A DNA stretch of 7,530 nucleotides from the NCBI GenBank assembly GCA_036522895.1, contig DATDEX010000421.1, positions 1-7,530 of the forward strand, given 5' to 3'. The translations under genes were made by a program, and so were the position numbers. Position 1 is the first letter of the stretch, and the number at the start of each line of letters is the position of its first letter. Below, one piece after another: positions 1 through 6,447 of this stretch. Under the pieces are notes generated by a model. It saw nothing but the letters and a program-made list of their open reading frames with translations. It was not told the origin of the DNA and did not search any database. Source of the stretch: JAIOPA01 sp036522895. GTDB lineage: Bacteria; Eisenbacteria; RBG-16-71-46.

Positions 1-3000
1 CAGCAGGCGCGGAGCGGCGTCGCGGCGTGGGCCCCGTGCTCGAGCGCGGCCAGCGCCTCGGCGAGCACGCCCGCGGCATCGAGTGCCCCCGCGCGGTGGC
101 GCGCGTCGGCGTTCGTCCCCTCGGCGTTCGCTCCGTCCACCGCCTTTGCACCACCAGTATGACCGTCCGCGATCTCGCGGAGCCCCGCGGCCAGCGCCAT
201 CAGGGCACCCGCCAGGTTGCCGCTGTCGACGGTCGAGACGTAGCGCGGGGCGAGCGGGGCGAGCGACTGCGTGTCGTACCAGTTGAGCAGGTGTCCCTGG
301 TGACGCTCGAGCGCCTCGACGGTCGTGAGCGTGCGCTCGATCCGACCGGCGAGCGCCTCCGTGTCGAGGTAGCCGAGGTCGTACGCGGCGAGCGTGGAGA
401 GGAGCCCCATGCCGATGTTGGTGGGCGAGGTGCGGTGCGCGACGCGCAGCTCCGGCACCTCCTGGATGTTGTCGGGGGGGAGCCAATGCTCCTCCTCGGT
501 GACGAAACGCTCGAAGTAGTGCCAGGTCCGGCGAGCGATGCGGCGCAGCTCCACCGCGTCGTCCGAGCCGAGCGCGAGGCTCCGCGGGACGACCGGCCGG
601 CTGAGCCACCACGCGACGACGGGGGAGACGAGCCAGGCGGCGAGGAACGGGAGCGCCAGCGGCAGCGCACGGGCGCGCAGCGGGAGCACGCCGAGCAGCA
701 CGAGCAGCGCGGCCGCGGGGCCGGCCCACATCTCGGCCAGGAACACGCGCAGCCCCTGGCTCGCGAGCAGCCCGGCCGCGCGCGCGGCAGTGGCCGCCGC
801 GGTCTCCCACTCGAGGAGCCGGCGCTGCGTGATCACCATTCGTACGAGCGTCAGGACGATGGCGTGGAGCATCTCGTAGGCGTGGTTCGCGAGCAGCATG
901 ATCTGCAGCAGCACCTGCGCGCCCGCGCTCTCCAGCTCGGCCCACACGTCGTGCAGGAACACGCCCAGCGGCTGCTGCGGGCGCGGGCCGGCGGCGAAGT
1001 GCACCAGGGGCGGGACCAGCGGGAACGCGAGCACGGCGAGCGCGGCGAGCGTCCAGCCGAGCGGCGGGCCCGGGAGCCAGGTCCACGCCGACGCGAGGAT
1101 CACCACCATGGCCGGCGCCACGAGGCTCCGCCTGAGGTTGTCGAGGATCTTCCAGCGGCTGATGAGCGGCAGCCGGTTGCGCTCGAGCCCCTGCCGCGTC
1201 GGCACGAGTGGCAGCAGGCAGAACAGGATCTGCCAGTCGCCCCGCACCCAGCGGTGCTGCCGGCGCGAGTGGGCGAGCACGCTCGAGGGGAAGTCGTCCA
1301 CGAGCTCCACGTCCGACACCAGCGCGGAGCGGGCGAACAGCCCCTCGAACAGATCGTGCGAGAGCATCGCGTTGTCCGCCACGCGACCCTCGAGCGAGGC
1401 GCTGAAGCTGTCCACGTCGTACAGACCCTTGCCGGTGAAGCTGCCTTCGCCGAACAAATCCTGATACGTATCGGACACCGCGGTCGTGTAGGGATCGACG
1501 CCGGTGTGGCCGGCGTAGGCGCGCGCGAACAGCGAGCCCGCGGCGCTCGCCATGGTCACGCTGACCCGCGGCTGCAGGATGCCGTAGCCCTCGACGACGC
1601 GCCGGAGCGCGGGGTCGAAGCGCGGGCGATTGAGCGGATGCTCGATCACCCCGATCAGCTCGCGGGCCGCGTCGCGCGGCAGATGGGTGTCGCTGTCCAG
1701 CGTGATGCAGTAGCGAATGCTCGGCAGGATGCGCGGCTCGCCTACCTGCACGTAGAAGCTCGTGTCGGTCGCGCCGCGCAGCAGCCGGTTGAACTCCTCG
1801 ATCTTCCCGCGCTTCCGCTCCCAGCCCATCCAGACGCCCTCGCCGGCGTTCCACCGCCGCGCGCGGTGAAAGAGATGGAACCGGTCGCGGGTGTCCGGCG
1901 CGTACCGGGCGTTGAGCGCCTCGATCCCCGCGACCCCGGCGGCGAGCACCTCGGTCTCTCCCGGCAGCGACTCGGCGGCCGCGTCCGGGAAATCGGTCAG
2001 CAGCGCGAAGTGGATGTGCGGATCGGTGTTTCCGAGCGCCTGCACCTCGAGGTGCTCGACCAGGGCGCGCACGCCATCGACCGAGGAGATGAGCGTGGGC
2101 ACGATCACCATCGTGCGCGCCGTCTCCGGCACCCCGTCGCGCAGGTCCATGCGCGTGAGCGGCAGCGGCCGAACGAGCCGGTGGACGATGCGGTGCATGA
2201 GCGCGACGGCGATCTCGCTCGCCGGGATCAGCGCGACCGCCCCCACCCAGCCCCAGATCGATGGCCGCGCGGACGCCGCTCGCGCCACCGCCACGGCGGC
2301 CGCCACCCCGAGCGCCGTGAGCCCGGCCAGTGACCCGAGATAGAACGGCGTGGCGTGCGCGAACAGCAGGCGCATCAGCCGCCGCCGGAGCGGCGGCCGC
2401 GAGGCCACGTCGCTCTCGAGCTGGCGGCGGCCGCCGCCGATCAGGTGGTAGCCCACGTGTGCCATGCGCGGATCGACGTCCGGCGTCTCGGCCGCCTGCC
2501 GCGCGCTCTCGATCGCCCGCAGCGCGACGCGCACCTGGGCCTCCCCGCTCGGCTCGGCCAGCGCCTCGACCGCGTGGCGATACCGATCGCGGCTCGCGAA
2601 GCTCATCCGGGCGTAGAGGCCCGGCGGGTCGCGGCGCAGGATCTGCTCGATCAGGCTCGAGCGCTCGATGTACTCGTTCCAGTCGAGCCCGGCGCAGAGC
2701 CGCAGGCTCGTGATGGAGTTGCCCATCGAGAGGTGGTTCATCGCCTGCCGCTGATGGTCGGCGCGCACCGCCTCCTCGACCGTCACCCCCTCGGCCTCCA
2801 GCCGCTCCTCCACCTGCTTCCGCAGCTCGGCGGCTCCGGCGCCGTACTCGCGCATGCGCTGGAGCAGCTGGTCCACGAACGCGACGTGCAGGACTTCGGG
2901 GAGCGGCGGCGGGTGGGCCCCCGGCCGCGCGCTCTCGAAGCTCGCGAAGCACTGGTCCGCCGCCCGGCGGCCGGCGCGGCTCGCGAGCAGTTCCTCGGAG

Positions 3001-3587
3001 AGCCGGCGCAGGTGCTCGATCAAGGCGAGCTTGAGCATGCTCGGCCACGCCCACAGCTCGCCGATGCTGAGCGGGGCGACCGTCTGGTAGGCGTTCATGA
3101 ACCGGTCGAGCCGCTGGGCGTCCAGCCGGGCATCGCTGTAGCGGAGGAGCTCGACGGCCATCGCGTAGACCCGCGCGGTGCCCACCCGCCCGCGCGCCGC
3201 GAGCTTCGGGAGCTCGAGGTAATACCGGGTCGGGAGGCAGCGGCGAACCTCGCGCAGCTCGCCCTCCACGAGGTGGAAGTTGTCGAGCAGCCACTCCGCC
3301 GCCGGCGTGCCGCCCTCGCCGCGCCGTACATCCGCGGCGAGCGTGCGATAGGCGAGGCGGAGCACGCGCGCGTCGTCCGAGAGGCGGCGCAGCAGGCGCG
3401 GCGGGCCCCGTCGCGGATCGCGGGCAAGGGTGAACTCCGCCGCCAGCGCGCGGGCTCGCTCCTCCAGGCGCTCGACGCCGAGGAGCTCGCCGTGCAGGGG
3501 GCTCGAGTCGAGACCGATCGGCCGGGGGCGCGCTCCGCCCGGCAGGTCGGGGCTCGTGCGGGACGCCGGATGGCGGGCGAGGGTCAT
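1..3587 (-). CDS. ndvB: Cyclic beta-1,2-glucan synthase (NdvB/ChvB/Cgs-like), 3' end outside window
   Basis: This is the N-terminal 1195 residues of a very large inner-membrane enzyme that polymerises UDP-glucose into beta-1,2-glucan; known members are about 2800 residues, so more than half is missing at the left edge. The frame has no stop from 3587 to 3. Seen in order: the N-terminal region with DNFHLVE at about 102-108 and a SIGELW motif near 174-179; two membrane segments near 413-435 and 444-462; a GT84-type glycosyltransferase domain with RRWN (577-580), a DSD metal/UDP-binding motif (631-633), YGILQPRVS (668-676), SHDLFEG (743-749) and QHRW (777-780); further membrane segments near 822-836, 843-860, about 897-920, 955-970 and 978-995; then the start of the glycoamylase-like domain (HRTSPTN 1050-1056, NWYDT 1102-1106, STVDSGN 1118-1124). 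The GH94 phosphorylase part is not in the window. ATG 3587 is chosen because GGAAGGA lies 8 nt upstream; an in-frame ATG at 3653 lacks a ribosome site. The gene follows the KAS III gene by 99 bp on the same strand. Family identity is near certain; exact glucan product is inferred. Confidence 0.93.
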   Translation of the reverse strand, partial: MTLARHPASRTSPDLPGGARPRPIGLDSSPLHGELLGVERLEERARALAAEFTLARDPRRGPPRLLRRLSDDARVLRLAYRTLAADVRRGEGGTPAAEWLLDNFHLVEGELREVRRCLPTRYYLELPKLAARGRVGTARVYAMAVELLRYSDARLDAQRLDRFMNAYQTVAPLSIGELWAWPSMLKLALIEHLRRLSEELLASRAGRRAADQCFASFESARPGAHPPPLPEVLHVAFVDQLLQRMREYGAGAAELRKQVEERLEAEGVTVEEAVRADHQRQAMNHLSMGNSITSLRLCAGLDWNEYIERSSLIEQILRRDPPGLYARMSFASRDRYRHAVEALAEPSGEAQVRVALRAIESARQAAETPDVDPRMAHVGYHLIGGGRRQLESDVASRPPLRRRLMRLLFAHATPFYLGSLAGLTALGVAAAVAVARAASARPSIWGWVGAVALIPASEIAVALMHRIVHRLVRPLPLTRMDLRDGVPETARTMVIVPTLISSVDGVRALVEHLEVQALGNTDPHIHFALLTDFPDAAAESLPGETEVLAAGVAGIEALNARYAPDTRDRFHLFHRARRWNAGEGVWMGWERKRGKIEEFNRLLRGATDTSFYVQVGEPRILPSIRYCITLDSDTHLPRDAARELIGVIEHPLNRPRFDPALRRVVEGYGILQPRVSVTMASAAGSLFARAYAGHTGVDPYTTAVSDTYQDLFGEGSFTGKGLYDVDSFSASLEGRVADNAMLSHDLFEGLFARSALVSDVELVDDFPSSVLAHSRRQHRWVRGDWQILFCLLPLVPTRQGLERNRLPLISRWKILDNLRRSLVAPAMVVILASAWTWLPGPPLGWTLAALAVLAFPLVPPLVHFAAGPRPQQPLGVFLHDVWAELESAGAQVLLQIMLLANHAYEMLHAIVLTLVRMVITQRRLLEWETAAATAARAAGLLASQGLRVFLAEMWAGPAAALLVLLGVLPLRARALPLALPFLAAWLVSPVVAWWLSRPVVPRSLALGSDDAVELRRIARRTWHYFERFVTEEEHWLPPDNIQEVPELRVAHRTSPTNIGMGLLSTLAAYDLGYLDTEALAGRIERTLTTVEALERHQGHLLNWYDTQSLAPLAPRYVSTVDSGNLAGALMALAAGLREIADGHTGGAKAVDGANAEGTNADARHRAGALDAAGVLAEALAALEHGAHAATPLRAC

Positions 3588-3595
3588 GCCGACCG

Positions 3596-3602
3596 TCCTT
3601 CC
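3596..3602 (-). promoter_or_regulatory. Shine-Dalgarno of the ndvB-like gene
   Basis: The minus strand reads GGAAGGA, 8 nt before ATG 3587. It decides the start: the other in-frame ATG, at 3653, would add 22 residues but has no purine-rich site in front of it. Confidence 0.7.
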
Positions 3603-3610
3603 GGAACGGA

Positions 3611-3628
3611 CCGCGGAGGAGTCCGCGG
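3611..3628 (-). other. Small GC hairpin in the ndvB leader
   Basis: CCGCGGA (3611-3617) and TCCGCGG (3622-3628) are perfect 7-bp complements around a 4-nt loop. In the leftward transcript the hairpin sits 8 nt upstream of the GGAAGGA ribosome site and about 60 nt after the KAS III stop. No U-run follows, so it is not a classical intrinsic terminator. It could weaken read-through, protect an mRNA end, or be a chance pairing in GC-rich DNA. Confidence 0.35.
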
Positions 3629-3686
3629 CCCCGGGTCGAGGCTTCGGAGGCATGGTAGCAGCTTTGCCGCGTGGGGCGCCGGAGCC

Positions 3687-4820
3687 TCAGGCCCGGCCCG
3701 GGGCGCGTTCCGACTCGGTCCAGGTCCGGAGCGCATGGCGGATCGTGCCGAGCGCGAAGCTCGCGGACAGGCCGCCGCCGAATCCGAACAGGCCGAAGCG
3801 CCGCCCGACCGAGAGCGCGGCCGGGTGGAGGGCGAGTGCCAGCGGGATCGAGGCGCTGGTCGTGTTGCCGAAGCGGCCGCCCGCGTCGAGCACCTCGCCG
3901 CGGAAGCCACGCTCGCGCCACTGCTTGATGATCGAGGCGTTGAGCGTGAGGTTCGCCTCGTGCAGCGTGGCCAGGTCGAGATCCTCGAACCGCCATCCCG
4001 CCTTGGCGAGCGCCGCCTCGATCGCGGGCCCGCCGGTGAACGGCACGAGCACCTCGCGCACCGCCGCGCCGTTCATCGCGAGCCGGTGCCGGCCGGCGTC
4101 GATCTCCTCCTTCGTGGGGGAGGGCTCGCGCGATCCGCCCGCGGGCGCGCGGATGATGTCCGCGTGCCCGCCGTCGAGCCAGCTCCAGAACTGCGCCGGC
4201 GCGAACCAGTCCTCCTCCTCCGGAACCGCGACGCACAGCGTGGCGGTCCCGGCGTCGCCGAGCACCGTGGCGAAGCTCCGGTCGCGCCAGTTGATCGCCG
4301 CGCTCATGCGGTCGGCGCCGACGAGGAGGATGCGCCGCGCCATCCCGGCGCGGATGAGCGAGTAGCCGAGCATGAGCGACGTCACCCAGCTGCTGCATGC
4401 GAGCGAGACGTCCGCGCCCTTGAGCTCGCGTGGGGCCGCGCCTCGCCAGACCGGGATGCCCAGCTCGTGCTGGAGCAACGCCGCGTCCGGCGGGCTATAG
4501 AGGTAGGAGGGCGTGACGCTCGCGACCAGAATCGCGTCGATCCCGCCCGGGTCCTCGCCCGTCCGCTCGAGGAGCCGGCGCGCCGCGCGCACCGCGAGAT
4601 CGATTGTGCCCTCGCCGTCGCCGCTGAAGCGCCGCTCGGTGAAGCCGATGAAGCGCCGCACCCAGCGATCGCTCGTCTCGAAGAGCTTCACTTCCTCCGG
4701 CGTCCGCTCGCCGTTCGCGGCCGCGCGCGTGCGCATCCGCTCGAGTCGCAATCGGGCCGCGACGCGGGCGTTGCTCCACACGTGCTCCGGCGCATAGGCG
4801 GAGATGCCGGCGAGGCGCAT
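3687..4820 (-). CDS. Beta-ketoacyl-ACP synthase III-like (FabH-type thiolase-fold) enzyme
   Basis: This 377-residue protein has the thiolase fold of KAS III, which condenses an acyl-CoA with malonyl-ACP; relatives make other acyl condensations or transfers. The Cys-His-Asn triad is visible: Cys142 in ACSS, His287 in LHEAN, Asn319 in GNTTSASIP, followed by the glycine-rich GFGGG (346-350). The spacings (145 and 32) are close to those of E. coli FabH (Cys112, His244, Asn274). The N-terminus (AYAPEHVWSN) matches the usual first strand of the family, supporting ATG 4820. However, GGGGAGG stands 6 nt before an in-frame TTG at 4841, which would add 7 residues. The protein is longer than typical FabH (about 317-335), with extra residues near 24-50 and around 200-245. 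His is followed by Glu where FabH usually has Gln (HEAN versus HQAN). The gene ends 99 bp before the ndvB-like gene on the same strand, so the two may be co-transcribed. No ACP or other fatty-acid gene is visible, so a housekeeping FabH role is less likely than a specialised acyl-condensing or acyl-transfer role. The substrate is unknown. Confidence 0.88.
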   Translation of the reverse strand: MRLAGISAYAPEHVWSNARVAARLRLERMRTRAAANGERTPEEVKLFETSDRWVRRFIGFTERRFSGDGEGTIDLAVRAARRLLERTGEDPGGIDAILVASVTPSYLYSPPDAALLQHELGIPVWRGAAPRELKGADVSLACSSWVTSLMLGYSLIRAGMARRILLVGADRMSAAINWRDRSFATVLGDAGTATLCVAVPEEEDWFAPAQFWSWLDGGHADIIRAPAGGSREPSPTKEEIDAGRHRLAMNGAAVREVLVPFTGGPAIEAALAKAGWRFEDLDLATLHEANLTLNASIIKQWRERGFRGEVLDAGGRFGNTTSASIPLALALHPAALSVGRRFGLFGFGGGLSASFALGTIRHALRTWTESERAPGRA

Positions 4821-4847
4821 CCCATGGAGAACCGAACTCAAACGCGA

Positions 4848-4854
4848 CCTCCCC
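4848..4854 (-). promoter_or_regulatory. Strong Shine-Dalgarno pointing to a TTG start for the KAS III gene
   Basis: The minus strand reads GGGGAGG, then 6 nt, then TTG at 4841-4839, in frame with the KAS III gene. The site is 27 nt from ATG 4820, too far to serve it, and that ATG has no good site of its own. Translation may therefore begin at 4841 and add seven residues (MSSVLHG) before the family-typical first strand. Confidence 0.5.
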
Positions 4855-4862
4855 GAGTCGGG

Positions 4863-4882
4863 CCAGGGGCAGCGGCCCTTGG
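4863..4882 (+). other. 8-bp hairpin in the divergent intergenic region
   Basis: CCAGGGGC (4863-4870) can pair with GCCCTTGG (4875-4882) around an AGCG loop, with one G-U pair on the plus strand (a C-A mismatch on the minus strand). Beside it is the short dyad CCCGA-G-TCGGG at 4852-4862. Both lie between the two divergent genes and could be leader structure or an operator, but neither matches a known regulator site. Confidence 0.25.
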
Positions 4883-4895
4883 GGTCGAGGAGGCG

Positions 4896-4925
4896 AAAAT
4901 ATCCCTCCCGCACCGATGGGTTCAA
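4896..4925 (-). promoter_or_regulatory. Possible sigma70-type promoter for the KAS III / ndvB strand
   Basis: On the minus strand TTGAAC (4925-4920, four of six matches to TTGACA) is followed after 18 nt by TATTTT (4901-4896, four of six to TATAAT). This A/T run is the only one in the 204-bp divergent intergenic region. It would start a transcript near 4889 with a leader of about 50-70 nt. The boxes are degenerate and the host's promoter consensus is unknown. I see no comparable pair for the rightward gene. Confidence 0.3.
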
Positions 4926-5024
4926 CTCCCGGGCGAAGCGCGACGGGTTGGGGTAGGCTCCCCGCGTCGCGCTGCTCACCCAGACCGGGCATGGCCGGGC
5001 CCGCCACTCTCGAGGGCTCCTCCG

Positions 5025-6215
5025 ATGCTTCCATCGCGCTCCGTGGCCTTCGGGTTCCTCGCCGGGGCGCTGCTCGCCGCCGCCCCGGCGGCCGCGAGCC
5101 TCTTGAACGTCCGCGACTACGCCACGCCGCAGGCCGCGATCGACGCCGCGCACGACGGGGACCGGGTCTATTTCCCCGCGGGCATCTACCTCATCCCGGA
5201 CAGCGGGCTCGTCGTGGAGAAGCACCTCGAGCTCTTCGGGGACGGGATCGGACGCGGGGAGACGGGCACGATCTTGAAGCCGAGCTCGGTGACGGGGGAC
5301 GGCAACGTGATCGTGCTCCGCTCGCACGGCGCCGAGCCGATCGGGTACGTGACCATCCGCGACCTCCGGATCGCCAACAATGGCCCCCCCGGAACACCCG
5401 GTGCGGGCCGGGGTTACGGCATTCTTCTCAGGCAGGGTGCCAGGTCGCCTGGGGTCGTGGACCGGGTGATCGTCGAGCGGGTCGTGATCGCGGCGATGGC
5501 CGCCGACGGCATTTGCATCGAGGGCGGCGACCAGTACGCCGTGATCCTCTCGTCGCTGACCGACGTGGAGGTCATCGGCTGCCGCGGGAACGGACTCGTG
5601 CTCGCGAACGGTGCGGTGATCAGCGTCGTGCGGGGGTACTTCATCGGCAACCGGCTCGCGGGCATCTTCGCGACCGCCGTCGCGTCGTTGCGGCTCGACC
5701 AGGTGTCGCTCGAGCGGAACCAGGACCGCCCCGCGGTGGACGATCCGAAGTACGACACCCAGCTCCGGATCAAGCTCTGCCACGGCTTCAACGCGCTCGG
5801 CTGCTACTTCGAGAACTTCGCCGTCGCCGCGCCGCGCGGCCGCACGACCGCCATCGTGATCGAGGGCTGTCGGGGCGGCGTGCTCCAGGGCTGCTACTTC
5901 ACGCAGGCCAGTTACCTGCCCGCCTCCCGTGGCGTGCTCGCCACCGGCGGAGCCTCGACGATCACGTTCGGCGCGAACTCCTACGACCGCGTCGGCACCA
6001 CGATCCAGATCGACGACTCGGCGGAGGCGCAGAGTCACGTCGTGTTCCCGCAGTGCGCGATCCGCGCGGTGCCCACCGACACGTCGGCCTACTCGCTCCG
6101 CGTCGGCAGCCGTACCGCGGGGAACGTCCTGCTCCTGCCGCGCGCGTCCGCGACCGACTCGACGCAGCGCTATTTCGACGGGCTCCGCTGGCGAAACGCG
6201 GTTCCCGGGCGCTGA
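5025..6215 (+). CDS. Secreted right-handed parallel beta-helix protein (pectate-lyase-3-like N-terminus)
   Basis: This 396-residue protein has a clear Sec signal peptide: basic start MLPSR, hydrophobic core to about residue 20, and a PAAA|S cleavage site near 24-25. The mature N-terminus (28-90) has the pectate-lyase-superfamily pattern: an AAIDAA helix, DGDRVYFPAGIYLI, and LELFGDGIG, as at the entry of many beta-helix domains. The middle repeats short strands of about 20-25 residues rich in V, I, G and N (for example VEVIGCRGNG, SVVRGYFIGN, VVIEGCRGG-like turns), consistent with helix coils. The end, RYFDGLRWRNA (382-392), resembles a small capping strand. Seven cysteines occur (164, 186, 252, 260, 282, 290, 344), several in matching coil positions. 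No catalytic set can be assigned, so it may bind or cleave an extracellular polysaccharide or be structural. ATG 5025 is chosen for the signal peptide and GAGGG about 8 nt upstream. It is divergent from the KAS III gene and lacks the sorting-type tail of its downstream neighbour. Fold call is firm; function is open. Confidence 0.85.
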   Translation: MLPSRSVAFGFLAGALLAAAPAAASLLNVRDYATPQAAIDAAHDGDRVYFPAGIYLIPDSGLVVEKHLELFGDGIGRGETGTILKPSSVTGDGNVIVLRSHGAEPIGYVTIRDLRIANNGPPGTPGAGRGYGILLRQGARSPGVVDRVIVERVVIAAMAADGICIEGGDQYAVILSSLTDVEVIGCRGNGLVLANGAVISVVRGYFIGNRLAGIFATAVASLRLDQVSLERNQDRPAVDDPKYDTQLRIKLCHGFNALGCYFENFAVAAPRGRTTAIVIEGCRGGVLQGCYFTQASYLPASRGVLATGGASTITFGANSYDRVGTTIQIDDSAEAQSHVVFPQCAIRAVPTDTSAYSLRVGSRTAGNVLLLPRASATDSTQRYFDGLRWRNAVPGR

Positions 6216-6250
6216 GCACCCGGCGAGCGGCCGACCCCCGCACTCGGGCA

Positions 6251-6307
6251 CCGGGCCGGCCCCGCGCCCGCACCGAGGACCGGCGGAGCGCACCGGGGCC
6301 GGTCCGG
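6251..6307 (+). terminator. Long GC inverted repeat, possible terminator after the beta-helix gene
   Basis: CCGGGCCGGCCCCG (6251-6264) pairs with CGGGGCCGGTCCGG (6294-6307) over 14 bp with one G-U pair and a 29-nt loop. It begins 36 nt after the beta-helix stop and ends 140 nt before the next ATG, where a terminator would be expected. No T-run follows, so it would be a non-canonical (U-less) terminator or an mRNA-end stabiliser. Chance pairing is less likely at this stem length but not excluded at this GC content. Confidence 0.42.
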
Positions 6308-6447
6308 CGCAGGGACGCCGTGGACGCGGGAGCGTTCGCAGGGGCCCGGGTGCGCGGCCATCGTCACCGTAAACACGCAGGCGATTTGCCCATCGCCAGC
6401 GCTCGGGCACCGGCGTAGACTTATCGGCGATCGAAAGGACGGCCCCC

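Noticed and set aside
27..2333. 768-codon plus-strand open frame opposite the ndvB-like gene
   Set aside because: It is in register with the antisense of the ndvB codons, is full of R/E/H/A low-complexity sequence and shows no domain. The minus strand gives clear Cgs motifs throughout.
3588..3653. Upstream in-frame ATG (3653) for the ndvB-like gene
   Set aside because: No Shine-Dalgarno precedes it, and the 3587 start has GGAAGGA at 8 nt.
2355..5024. Upstream part of a 1286-codon plus-strand frame that ends in the beta-helix gene
   Set aside because: Its first ~890 codons are antisense to ndvB and KAS III plus intergenic DNA. The real gene begins at ATG 5025, where a signal peptide and ribosome site appear.
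6243..6413. 12-nt direct repeat CTCGGGCACCGG at 6243-6254 and 6402-6413
   Set aside because: Two copies of a GC-rich 12-mer 159 nt apart are expected by chance in DNA of this composition. No flanking mobile-element structure is present.
4916..6418. 500-codon plus-strand frame overlapping the beta-helix gene
   Set aside because: It is an Arg-rich out-of-frame shadow of 5025-6215 with no recognisable motif.
6386..6421. Possible promoter boxes TTGCCC and TAGACT before the SGNH-like gene
   Set aside because: The 24-nt spacing is too long for a sigma70 promoter and each box matches consensus at only four positions.
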